Positions 1 through 11,239 of a stretch of 64,000 nt of DNA are shown piece by piece. Numbering within the stretch: the first letter of the stretch is position 1; every line of letters starts with the position of its first letter. Both the position numbers and the translations under genes were made by a program. The notes beneath the pieces were generated by a model. That model did not search any database and was not told where the DNA came from. It worked only from the letters and a program-made list of their open reading frames with translations. The stretch covers positions 1,937,001-2,001,000 of the forward strand of contig CM060891.1 of NCBI GenBank assembly GCA_030762935.1, written 5' to 3'. Source of the DNA: Hymenopus coronatus (lineage: Eukaryota > Arthropoda > Insecta > Mantodea > Hymenopodidae).

Positions 1-1020
1 CCTTCTCTTCTAAAGTGTTTTTGTCTGGATTACCTTTGCATGGCAATATGCAATATTGAAATATGTTGAAGAGAACGTCGGTATGAGCAAAAATTGCCTA
101 AAGGAGGAAGAGAGTATCTAATCGCCAAAAAACAAAGAAAACCTTGTGCATTAACCAATGTATCAGGCTCCCAATCAACATTGTTTTCTGGTTCTGTTAT
201 GGATTCAAGGAATAAATTCAGGCTATGTCGGTGCTCTTGTACAGTGTTGACAAGATGCCAGCGTGTTGGAGCCGCTTTAGGTAACTTTTATTCATAAAAA
301 AGGCAAAGTTTCCGTTCTTTTAGTGGAATGAGAAAAGAAATTAGAATGCCCTGATAGAATTAAAAAAAAAAGCCGCACTTATGAATACATATCGCAATAC
401 ATTCTGCCTGTTGCAGAATAAAGGCCGGATATGACAGTAGCAGCAAACAAATAATGCCACTTTTGCTTTAGATTGCACACCACCTAATTGACCAGACATT
501 ACGGCCACACCACCACATGTCTGAGAGCAACAAGTATTAAATTCTTTAAGTGTTGTTAAGTACATGGTTGTAAAGTGCCTCAACCGATCTGTCTGCACTG
601 ACGTCTGTAAAGCCCATGAAACTTTCTTTAACTTTCCTCGATTTGTCCACATAGCGTAAAACGGTAGAGAGTTGGGATTTGTTCACCATGTCTGAGACAA
701 GATCTAGAAGAATAGCCACAAAATTAGGGGATGCAAGTTCTTTTCTTATGCAGCTAATCAAAAAAAAAGCCCTATCAGCTTCGATTAAATATTATGAATA
801 GATGACGAAGTACCCCGAAAACTGTAGCATTTTTTTAAACGATCATTTAAAAGCTGATCATACGTACTGAGCAAATCCAGTGTTTCTGTGTAATTGCCTC
901 TACTTTCTGACTCATCGTGTCCTCTAAAAGCTAATTCCCTAAGTGACGAACATCAATGAGTCTATTCCACAGTTCTCAGTTCTTTGTTCTGAGCATTTAG
1001 TTGCAGCTCTAATCGCAGTG
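1..1020 (-). pseudogene. Broken DUF4371/ZMYM1-like transposase relic
   Basis: Read on the minus strand, this stretch encodes consecutive pieces of the protein family annotated as zinc finger MYM-type protein 1-like (DUF4371, hAT-like transposase relatives). Seen in order: LAFRGHDESESRGNYTETL and FRGTSSSIHN at about 945-795; QLSTVLRYVDKSRKVKESF at about 680-615; CGGVAVMSGQLGGVQ at about 520-475; APTRWHLVNTVQEHR at about 270-220; HTDVLFNIFQ at about 85-50. These match the family order. The pieces lie in different frames: shifts are needed near 775, 555 and 110, a stop lies near 286, and others lie upstream of 945. The C-terminal end runs off the left edge of the window. The function in live elements is transposition; this copy cannot be made as one protein. 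I am confident of the family and less so of the outer boundary near 1020. Confidence 0.85.
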
Positions 1021-1329
1021 TTTTGTTTTTTCATGCTAACTTAATGAACCTGTTAGAGGAACTATATTGTCGACACCATGTGGTGCTGCTTTTGTCGTTA
1101 CTAAAAAGAAGACGGCCAACAATGGAGTTTGTATAATTTGGGGCAACCACTTGCACCTAGAATAATTGCTAATGCAGAAATGTGTGTTATACAATCGTTT
1201 TTTGTCTCGACATTTTACAATCAGATCTGTCGTTGTTTTTTATTTTGAGTTTTTCAGAAAATTCAAAATTCCGCAATCCAGTCTTTCACACATGTTCAAC
1301 TACAGTCACGCAAACAACAGTAGTACGGT
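1021..1329. other. Spacer left of array 1, nothing recognised
   Basis: AT-rich sequence between the transposase relic and the first tandem repeat. Minus-strand reading gives no further clear transposase motif. The short forward frames that start here run into array 1 and consist mostly of its repeats. Confidence 0.5.
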
Positions 1330-4300
1330 TGTTGTTCGCGCCTCTCTGGTGCAGAAGTGTCCATCACTTCAACTTGCGGTGGAGAAGATGCGCGGCTTAC
1401 CTCTCTAGTGCAGAAGTGTCCATCGCTTCAACTTGCGGTGGAGAAGATGCGCAGCTTACCTCTCTAGTGCAGAAGTGTCCATCGCTTCAACTTGCGGTGG
1501 AGAAGATGCGCGGCTTACCTCTCTAGTGCAGAAGTGTCCATCACTTCAACTTGCGGTGGAGAAGATGCGCGGCTTACCTCTCTAGTGCAGAAGTGTCCAT
1601 CACTTCAACTTGCGGTGGAGAAGATGCGCAGCTTACCTCTCTAGTGCAGAAGTGTCCATCACTTCAACTTGCGGTGGAGAAGATGCGCGGCTTACCTCTC
1701 TAGTGCAGAAGTGTCCATCGCTTCAACTTGCGGTGGAGCAGATGCGCGCGGCTTGCCTCTCTAGTGGAGAAGTGTCCAACATTTCAACTTGCGGTGGAGC
1801 AGATGCGGCTGCCTCTCTAGTGGAGAAGTGTCCATCACTTCAACTTGCGGTGGAATTGATGCGCGATGCTTACCTAGCTAGCGGAGAATGCTGACAGCAT
1901 GCTTATCGTATCAACTTGCGGTGGAGCAGATGCGCGCGCCTCTCTAGTGGAGAAGTGTCCATCACTTCAACTTGCGGTGGAGCAGATGGGCGCGGCTAAC
2001 CTAGCTAGCGGAGAATGCTGACAGCATGCTTATCGTATCAACTTGCGGTGGAGAATGCACGCGCCTCTCTAGTGGAGAAGTGTCCATCACTTCAACTTGC
2101 GGTGGAGCAGAAGCGTGCGGCTTGCCTAGCTAGTGGCGAAGTGTCCATCACTTCAACTTGCGGTGGAGCAGATGCGCGCGGCTTGCCTAGCTAGCGGAGA
2201 ATGCTGAGAGCATGCTAATCGTATCAACTTGCGGTGGAGCAGATGTGCGCGGCCTACCTAGCTAGTGGAGAAGTGTCCATCACTTCAATTTGCGGTGGAG
2301 CAGATGCGCTTGGCTTGGCTAGGTAGCGGAGAATGCCGAGAGCATGCTTATCGTATCAACTTGCAGTGGAGCAGATGCGCGCGACTTGCCTAGGTAGTGG
2401 AGAATGCTGAGAGCATACTTATCGTTCCAACTTGCGGTGGATCAGATGCGCGCGGCTTGCCTAGCTAGTAAAGAAGTATCCATCACTTCAAGTTGCGGTG
2501 GAGCAAATCCGCGCGGCTTGCCTAGCTAGTGGAGAAGCGTCCATCACTTCACCTTGCGGTGGAGCAGATGCGCGCGGCTTGCCTAGTTAGTGGAGAAGTG
2601 TCCATCACTTCAACTTGCGGTGAGGCAAATGCGCACGGCTTGCCTAGCTAGCGGAGAATGCTGAAAGCATGCTTATCGTATCAACTTGCGGTGGAGCAGA
2701 TGCGCGCTGCTGGCCTAGCTAGTGGAATCGTGTGTATCACTTCAACTTGCGGTGGAGCAGATGCGCGTGGCTTGCCTCTCCAGTGGGGAAGTGTCCATCA
2801 CTTCAACTTGCGGTGGAGCAGAAGCTCGCGGCTTAGCTAGCTAGCGGAGAGGTGTCCATCACTTAAGTTTGCGGTGGAGCAGATGCGCACGGCTTGCCTA
2901 GCTAGCGGAAAATGCTGACAGCATGCTTATCGTATCAACTTGCGGAGGAGTAGCTAGGCGCCGCTTGCCTAGCTAGTGAAGTAGTGTCCATCACTTCAAT
3001 TTGCGGTGGAGCGGATGCGCGCGGCTTGCTTAGCTAGCTGATAATGCTATGAGCGTGCTTATCATATAACTTGCGGTGGAGCAGATAGGCGCTGCTTGCC
3101 TATCTAGTGAAGAAGTGTACATCACCTCAACTTACGGTGGAGCAAATGCGGGCGCATTGCCTCTCTAGTGGAGAAGTGTCCATCACTTCAACTTGCGGTG
3201 AAGCAGATGCGTGCGGCTTGCCTAGCTAGCGGAGAAAGCTGACAGCATGCTTATCGTATTAACATTCGGTGGCGCAGATGCGCGCGGCTTGTCTAGCTAG
3301 TTGAGTAGTGTCTATCACTTCAATTTGCGGTGGAGCAGATGCGCTCGGCTTGCTTACCTAGCGGAGAATCCTGAGAGCATGCTTATCGTTCCAACTTGCG
3401 GTGGAGCAGATGGGTGCGGCTTGCCTCTCTAGTGGAGAAGTGGCCATCACTTCAACTTGCGGAGGAGCAGATGCGCGCGTCTCTCTAGTGGAGAAGTGTC
3501 CATCACTTCAACTTCCGTTGGAGCAGATGCGCGCGCCTCTCTAGTGGAGAAGTGTCCATCACTGCAACTTGCGGTGGAACAGATGCGCGCACCTCTCTAG
3601 TGCAGAAGTGTCCATCACTTCAACTTGCGGTGGAGCAGATGCGCGCGCCTCTCTAGTGGAGAAGTGTACATCATTTTAACTTGCGGATGCGCGTGGCTGC
3701 CTAGCTAGTGGAGAAGTGTCCATCACTTCAATTTGCGGTGGAGCAGATGCGCGCGGCTAGCCTAGCTAGTGGAGAAGTGTCCAATCACTTCAACTTGCTG
3801 AGGAGCAGATGCGCGCGGCTTGCCTAGCTAGCGGAAAATGCTGACAGCATGCTTATCATATCAACTTGCGGCGGAGCAGCTGCGCGCCGCTTGCCTAGCT
3901 TGTGAAGTAGTGTCCATCACTTCAATTTGCGGTGGAGCGGATGCGCGCGGCTTGCTTAGCTAGCGGAGAATGCTGAGAGCGTGCTTATCATATAACTTGC
4001 GGTGGAGCAGATGCGCGCGGCTTGCCTAGCTAGTGAAGAAGTGTCCATCACCTCAAATTGCGGTGTAGCAGATGCGGGCGCCTTGCCTCTCTAGTGGAGA
4101 AGTGTCCGTCACTTCAACTTGCGGTGGAGCAGATGCGCGCGGCTTGCCTAGCTAGTGGAGGTGTCCATCACTTCAACTTGCGGTGGAGCTGATGCGCGCG
4201 GCTTGCTTAGCTAGCGGAGAAGTGTCTTCACTTCAACTTGCATTGGAGCAGATGCGCGCGGCTTGCCTAGCTAGCGGAGAATGCTGACAGCATGCTTATC

Positions 4301-7292
4301 GTATTAACATGCGGTGGAGCAGATGCGCGCGGCTTGCCTAGTTAGCGGAGAAGCGTCTTCACTTCAACTTGCGGTGGAGCAGAAGCGCGCAGATTGCCTA
4401 GCTAGCGGAGAATGCTGACAGCATGCTTATCGTATTAACATGCGGTGGAGCAGATGCGTTCGGCTTGCCTTTCTAGAGGAGAAGTGTCCATCACTTCAAC
4501 TTGCGGTGGAGCAGATGCGCGCGCCTCTCTAGCGGAGAAGTGTCTATCACTTCAACTTCCGGTGGAGCACATGCGCGCGCCTCTCTAGTGAAGAAGTGCC
4601 TATCACTTCAACTTGCTGAGGAGCAGATGCGCGCGGTTTGCTAGCTAGCGGAGAATGCTGAGAGCATGCTTATCGTCTCAACTTACGGTGGAACAGATGC
4701 GCGCGGCTTGCCTAGCTAGTGGAGTAGTGTCCATCACTTCCAATTTGCGGTGGAGCAGATGCGAGCGGTTTGCCTAGCTAGCGGAAAATGTTGAGAGCAT
4801 GCTTGTCGCATCAACTTGCGGTGGAGCAGATGCGCGCGGTTTGCCTAGCTAGTGAAGAAGTGTCCATCACTTCAACTTGCGGTGGAGCAGATGCGCGCGG
4901 TTTGCCTAGCTAGTGAAGAAGTGTCCATCACTTCAACTTGCGGTGGAGCAGATGCGCGTGGCTTGCCTAGCTAGCGGAGAAGTGTCCATCACTTCAACTT
5001 GCGGTGGAGCCGATGTACACGGTTTGCCTAGCTAGCGGAGAAGTGTCCATCACTTCAACTTGCGGTGGAGCAGATGCGCGCGGCTTGCCTAGCTAGTGGA
5101 GAACTGTCCATTACTTCAACTTGCGGTGGAGCAGATGCGCGCGGCTTGCCTAGGTAGCGGAGAATGCTGAGAGCATGCTTATCGTATCAACTTGTGGTGG
5201 AGCAGATACGCGCGGTTTGCCTAGCTAGTGGAGTAGCGTCTATCACTTCTTTTTGCGGTGGAGCGGATGCGCGCGGCTTGCTTAGCTAGCGGAGAATGCT
5301 GATAGCATGCTTATCGTATAACTTGCGGTGGAGGAGATGAGCGCGGCTTGCCTAGCTAGTGGTGAATGTGCAGAGCATGCTTATCGTTCCAACTTGCGGT
5401 GGAGCAGATGCGGGCGCCTTGCCTCTCTAGTGGAGAAGTGTCCATCACTTCAACTTGCGGTGGAAAAGATGCGCGCTGGTTGCCTAGCTAGTGGAGAAGT
5501 GTCCATCATTTCAACTTGCGGTGGAGTAGATGCGCGCGGCATGCCTCTCTAGTGGAGAAGTGTCCATCACTTCATCTTGCGGTGGAGCAGATGCGCGCGG
5601 CTGACCTAGCTGGTGGAGAAGTGTCCATCAGTTCAACTTGCGGTGGAGCAGATGCGCGCGGCTTGCCTCTTTAGTGGAGAAGTGTCCATTATTTCAACTT
5701 GCAGTGGAGCAGATGCGCGCGCCTCTCTAGTGCAGAAGTGTCAATCACTTCAACTTGCGGTGGAGCAGATGCGCGCGCCTCTCTAGTGCAGAAGTGTCAA
5801 TCACTTCAACTTGCGGTGGAGCAGATGCGCGCGCCTCTCTAGTGGAGAAGTGTCCATCACTTCAACTTGCGGTGGAGCAGATGCGCTTGGCTTACCTAGC
5901 TGGTGCAGAAGGGTCCATCACTTCAACTTGCGGTGAAGTAGATGCGTGCGCCTTGCCTAGCTAGCGGAGAATGCTGACAGCATGCATATCGTTTCAACGT
6001 GCGGTGAAGTAGAATCGCGCGCATTACCTAGCTAGCGGAGAATGCTGACAGCATGCTTATAGTTTAAACTTGCGTTGAAGCAGATGCGCGCGCCTTACCT
6101 AGCTAGCGGAGAATACTGACAGCATGCTTTTCGTTTCAACTTGCGGTGAAGTAGATGCTCGCGGCTTACCTAGCTAGCGGAGAATGCTGATAGCATGCTT
6201 GTCGTTCAACTTGCGGTGAAGTAGACGCGCGCGGCTTACCTAGCTAGCGGAGAATGCTGAGAGCAAGCTTATCATTTCAACTTGCGGTGAATCAGATGCT
6301 CGCGCCTTGCCTAGCTAGCGGAGAATGCTGAGAGCTTTATTATCGTTTCAACTTGTGATGGAGCAGATCCGCGCGCCGTCCCTAGCTAGCGGAGAATGCA
6401 GAGAGCATGCTTATCGTTTCAACTTGCGGTGAAGCAGATGCTCGCGCCTTGCCTAGCTAGCGGAGAATGCTGAGAGTATGCATATCGTTTCAACTTGCGG
6501 TGAAGCAGATGCTCGCGCCTTGCCTAGCTAGCGGAGAATGCTGAGAGTATGCATATCGTTTCAACTTGCGGTGAAGCAGATGCTCGCGCCTTGCCTAGCT
6601 AGCGGAGAATGCTGAGAGCATGCTTATCGTTTCAAATTGTGGTGGAGGAGATCCGCGCGCCTTCCCTAGCTAGCGGAGAATGCTGAGAGCATGCTTATCG
6701 TTTCAACTTGTGGTGGAGGAGATGCGCGCGCCTTGCCTAGCTAGCGGAGAATGCTGTGAGCATGCTTATCGTTTCAACTTGTGGTGGAGGAAATGCGCGC
6801 GCCTTGCCTAGCTAGCGGAGAATGCTGACATGCTTATCGTTTCAACTTTCGGTGACGTAGATGCGCGCGCCATACCTATCCAGTGGAGAATGCTGAGAGC
6901 ATGCTTATCGTTTCAACTTCCGGTGAGGTAGATGCGCGCGCCTTGCCTAGCTAGCGGAGATAGCTGAGAGCATGCTTACCGTTTCAACTTGCTGTGAGGT
7001 AGATGCGCGCGCCTTGCCTAGCTAGCGGAGAATGCTGTGAGCATGCTTACCGTTTCAACTTGCTGTGAGGTTTATGCGCGCGCCTTGCCTAGCTAGCGGA
7101 GAATGCTGAGAGCATGCTTACCGTTTCAACTTGCGGTGAGGTAGATGCGCGCGCTTTGCCAAGCTAGCGGAGATAGCTGAGAGCATGCTTACCGTTTCAA
7201 CTTGCGGTGAGGTAGATGCGCGCGCCTTGCCTAGCTAGCGGAGAATGCTGAGAGCATGTTTATCGTTTCAACTTGCGGTGAAGCCGATGCGC
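1330..7292 (+). repeat. Array 1: mosaic minisatellite, 59-61 bp and 71 bp monomers
   Basis: About 90 tandem units (estimated from length), all in one orientation. Every unit carries CAACTTGCGGTGGAG, then GATGCGCGCG, then a CTAGCTAG-type box. Two monomer types differ in one segment. Type A has AGAAGTGTCCATCACTT before the common core (period 59 at 1405-1464, 61 near 4861-4922). Type B has AATGCTGAGAGCATGCTTAT there instead (period 71, for example 6481 to 6552). From 1330 to about 1870 only type A occurs, from about 1870 to 5960 the two alternate irregularly, and from 5960 to 7292 only type B occurs. Left units use AGAAGATGCG and TCTCTAGTGCAG; central ones use AGCAGATGCG. Units diverge by substitutions and small indels and have stops in most frames, so the array looks noncoding. 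Confidence 0.97.
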
Positions 7293-7576
7293 GCGCACAT
7301 CACTGCATATAAATAAAAGCAAAATTTAACCACACAAGCTTGCGATCATTTCATATTTAGTTGAAATGACATAGAAACCATTCTGTTTATTTTGCATGTT
7401 TATTAAGAGTCATTTTGAACATTCTCAAGTTTAGTTAACCCCGGCGGTATAAAAGACGGTTTGATTAAACGCATATGTTACTGATATTTTCATGAAAATT
7501 AAATGTTGGTATATCTTGACTTTTCTGGGAATACCCCTCATCACTTTTCTATACCGATAAACCCTAACAGAAAAAA
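7293..7576. other. AT-rich spacer, nothing recognised
   Basis: Unique-looking sequence between array 1 and the first dispersed repeat copy. No open frame of note and no recognisable motif. Confidence 0.5.
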
Positions 7577-8437
7577 TCTGATGTGTTCCATTCACATGAC
7601 TTTCTCTACATCTGTGCAACTACTTGTTGTTAAAAAGCTAATTCTTGTATTTATTTCATGCCAATCGAGAAAAAATTAACAGAAATAGTCTTATTACTTG
7701 CTTCCTTGTAAGTAGAACTCAAATAAAGGAGTAGCATAGGTTAAAGTGGTAGTAAAAAGCTGGTTGCTATGTCACTGAAGTTCCTTTGTTTGTATGGACA
7801 GCAGTTGAGAAATTCCTGTATGAGGAATGTATAAGTTTTTTTAAAGCTGAAACCAAAAATAGGGAATGTTTCAAAAACCATCAATTCCACGAAAAAATGT
7901 AATAACATAGATTGTGTGCTTTAACGTGCTCTACATTTTTTGTGTTTTAAGTTTTTATACATCTCTTACGGTTTAGCTGTAATGCAAAATGTCGTGAAAT
8001 TCATCCAGAATAAACTAATCTTCAGAGGCTGTTCCCAGAAAATTCAAGATATACATATTATTTGTCGTGTAAATATTTTTAATTTACGGCATTTTAATCA
8101 AAATGTTTAGATCCATTTTTGAGAAAATCAAAATGTTCGAAAAAAATTCCATGTAAAGGGTAGTTGGGGGTGGGTGGATTTTCTTGAAAGTCTTCGTGTC
8201 GCATCCTTGGATGAAAGCAAACCTAAATACCAAATTTGGTTTTTAACGGTCTTTTCGTTTTTGAGCTATGCTGCCCACAGGCTCACGAGCACACACACAG
8301 ACACACAGTAACATTTTTCTAAAAATGCTTTTTTTTGGATTCAGGGGGTCTCAAAATATGTACTTTTGGTATAATCTCAGTATCGAATTTTGGGTGGAAT
8401 ACAATACCTTCTCTACATAGTAGGTGTAAAGAAAGTA
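7577..8437 (+). mobile_element. Dispersed repeat copy A, HINE-like (nonautonomous Helentron)
   Basis: Full copy of the window's main dispersed repeat, 861 bp. It starts TCTGATGTGTTCCATTCACA and has GACTTTCTCTACA just inside the start. A CA-rich tract lies at about 8285-8307. The copy ends in a hairpin (8408-8437, arms CTTCTCTACA and TGTAAAGAAAG) whose left arm repeats the start-side motif, so a subterminal inverted repeat forms part of the terminal stem. That arrangement, with an internal microsatellite and T-rich insertion sites, is known for Helentron-associated elements such as DINE-1. The repeat identity is certain from the other copies; the class is inferred. It has no coding capacity. 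Confidence 0.75.
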
Positions 8438-8464
8438 AAATTTTTCTCTAATGGGAAGTTGTCA

Positions 8465-8665
8465 TTCCGTTTTCTTTTCTTTTACTCCTGGCCATGTAAA
8501 GGGAATCGAACTTCAATTGCCACAGACAATAAGAGCTTTTAAAAGACTTGACCATTGTTTTAGCCTAGTGTATTTCATTGTTATTTACAAGAAAGCAAGT
8601 AATGGCGCTAATGTTTATCTGTATTAGCATGGAGAAGGTTTCTAAGAAATACGTGTGAATACCTG
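8465..8665 (-). mobile_element. HINE-like fragment (start-side part)
   Basis: Degenerate piece in the orientation opposite to copy A. It shares the CCTGGCC, TTTAGCCTAGTGTATTTC, CAAGAAAGCAAGTAAT and ATTAGCATG blocks with the start-proximal third of other copies (compare 38165-38340). Confidence 0.6.
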
Positions 8666-9329
8666 GCGTAGCTCAGGGCTGTTCCTACTGCAGCATAAGT
8701 TGCTGTAAACTAATGTTGGTAGCCCTGAAGCTATCTATCTTGTCTGGAATACGTTAGCAGTGTTTGGTTAGCTTGAAATGCAAACAATGTTATTTTTTAG
8801 TGACTCGTTCTTTATTCTAAGCTTATCTGTGCGTTGCTTTTTAATTGTTTATGTGTCTATTTTGTTGATCTTGCTTTGTTATTCTTGTCTTCAATTATAC
8901 TTTACTATATGATAGACACGAAAAATAACATTCTATTTGTCTTGACGTATATTTGCTGATGTGCATATCATAAACCATGACCTTCCTCGTTCTTAAAGAA
9001 TTCGCTCAACTCTCTCTTATTTTTAGTATTCTGCAGCTTTGAGTTTTCAATTTCAGCGATAGGCCGTTCCCAAAAAGGGGAATATCACTGACACTATTAT
9101 TAGTTCAGAGAGAAAACAAATGAACGTGGATGTGATAAAAATACAAAGATAATAAGCTGCGATTGGTTGGAATTTTACGAGCCAATGTCTTCATACGCTC
9201 ACGTGCCATGAACCAAATAGTCTTGTTTATTGATAATGTTACCAGTGCAAGTAATTTCTTGTAGCAGCATGTTACTGTTCTTCTTCTTTCTGGTGCTAGT
9301 ATTGACCAATTATATCTATTAACATTACT
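8666..9329. other. AT-rich spacer, nothing recognised
   Basis: No coding frame, RNA gene or repeat recognised. Minus-strand frames of 81-108 codons near 9105-9622 overlap the adjoining SINE and have no family resemblance. Confidence 0.4.
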
Positions 9330-9596
9330 ATTAAAATAAACTCCTGTGTAACATCCCACAAACGGCCAAAGACTGCCGCTCGGCCGCTGCGTCTTCCATC
9401 TCGGCCAGGATAGGTGTCATGCAGTGTAGAGGGTAAGGGATGGTCACTGTCGGCCGGTTGAGGCGGTCTTCTCGATCTGGAGCCGATACTTGTCTCAAAT
9501 GGGGATAAGTTCTCCCAGCGGGGATAAAATATCCCCGGCGGTACCGGGAATCCAAACCAGGCCTCTCGCTTGACAAGTAGCCGTGCTAAGGAGACC
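9330..9596 (-). mobile_element. tRNA-derived SINE-like element, family 1
   Basis: On the minus strand the element starts at 9596 with a tRNA-like head: a degenerate A-box region (TTAGCACGGCTACTTG) and a B-box-like GGTTTGGATTCCC about 30 bases on. A GC-rich body follows, and the tail reads GATGTTACACAGGAG then AT-rich sequence. The head directly abuts array 2. The layout is that of Pol III-driven SINEs. The head is too diverged and too attached to a body to be a tRNA gene. I found no second copy in the window. Confidence 0.6.
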
Positions 9597-11239
9597 TTTG
9601 AGAGTAGCTTTCTGATGGTCATGTTAGGTAAGTAAAGCTTTCACTGAGAGTACTTGCCTGATGGTCATGATAGGTAAGTAGAGCTTTCATTGAGAGTAGC
9701 TGTCTGATGGTTATGTTAGGTAAGTAGAGCTTTCATTGAGAGTACCTGTCTGATGGTCACATTAGGTAAGTAGAGCTTTCACTGAGAGTACTTGCCTGAT
9801 GGTCATGATAGGTAAGTAGAGCTTTCATTGAGAGTACCTGTCTGATGGTCACATTAGCTAAGTAGAGCTTTCATTGAGAGTAGCTGTCTGATGGTTATGT
9901 TAGGTAAGTAGAGCTTTCATTGAGAGTACCTGTCTGATGGTCACATTAGGTAAGTAGAGCTTTCACTGAGAGTACTTGCCTGATGGTCATGATAGGTAAG
10001 TAGAGCTTTCATTGAGAGTACCTGTCTGATGGTCACATTAGGTAAGTAGAGCTTTCATTGAGAGTAGCTGTCTGATGGTCACATTAGGTAGTAAAGCTTT
10101 CATTGAGAGTACCTGTCTGATGGTTATGTTAGGTAAGTAAAGCTTTCATTGAGAGTACCTGTCTGATGGTCATGTTTGGTAAGTAAAGCTCTCATTGAGA
10201 GTACCTGTGTGATGATCATGTTAGGTAAGTAAAGCTTTCATTGAAAGTAGCTGTCTGATGGTTATGTTAGGTAAGTAGAGCTTTCATTGAGAGTAGCTGT
10301 CTGATGGTCACATTAGGTAAGTAAAGCTTTCATTGAGAGTACCTGTGTGATGGTCATGTTAGGTAAGTAAAGCTTTCATTGAGAGTACCTGTCTGATGGT
10401 CACATTAGGTAAGTAAAGCTTTCATTGAGAGTACCTGTCTGATGGTCATGTTTGGTAAGTAAAGCTTTCATTGAGAGTAGCTGTCTGATGGTCACATTAG
10501 GTAAGTAAAGCTTTCGTTGAGAGTACCTGTCTGATGGTCACATTAGGTAAGTAAAGCTCTCATTGAGAGTAGCTGTCTGATGGTCACATTAGGTAAGTAA
10601 AGCTCTCATTGAGAGTACCTGTGTGATGATCATGTTAGGTAAGTAAAGCTTTCATTGAAAGTAGCTGTCTGATGGTTATGTTAGGTAAGTAGAGCTTTCA
10701 TTGAGAGTACCTGTCTGATTGTTATGTTAGGTAAGTAGAGCTTTCATTGAGAGTAGCTGTCTGATGGTCATGTTAGGTAAGTAGAGCTTTCAATGAGAGT
10801 ACCTGCCTGATGGCCATGTCGGTTAAGTAGAGCTTTCATTGAGAGTACCTGTCTGATTGTCATGTTAGGTAAGTAGAGCTTTCATTGAGAGTAGCTGTCT
10901 GATGGTCATGTTAGGTAAGTAGAGCTTTCATTGAGTAAACTTGTCTGATGCTCATGCTACGTAACTAGAGCTTCCATTGAGACTACCTGCCTGATGGTCA
11001 TGATGCTTAAGTAGAGCTTTCATTGAGAGTACCTGCCTGATGGTCATGATGCTTAAGTAGAGCTTTCATTGAGAGTACCTGCCTGATGCTCATGTTACGT
11101 AAGTAGAGCTTTCATTGAGAGTACCTGCCTGATGCTCATGTTACGTAAGTAGAGCTTTCATTGAGAGTACCTGCCTGATGGTCATGATGGTTAAGTAGAG
11201 CTTCCATTGAGACTACCTGCCTGATGGTCATGTCGGTTA

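Noticed and set aside
94..297. A 67-codon forward ORF near the left edge
   Set aside because: It lies antisense to the recognisable APTRWHLVNTV region of the transposase relic and has no family resemblance.
1166..5964. Forward ORFs of 60-114 codons in array 1
   Set aside because: They are readings of the 59-71 bp monomer, ended by unit variants; no family or conserved frame.
9105..9622. Minus-strand ORFs of 81-108 codons
   Set aside because: They overlap the family 1 SINE and AT-rich spacer; two overlapping frames are open over the GC-rich SINE body by composition only.
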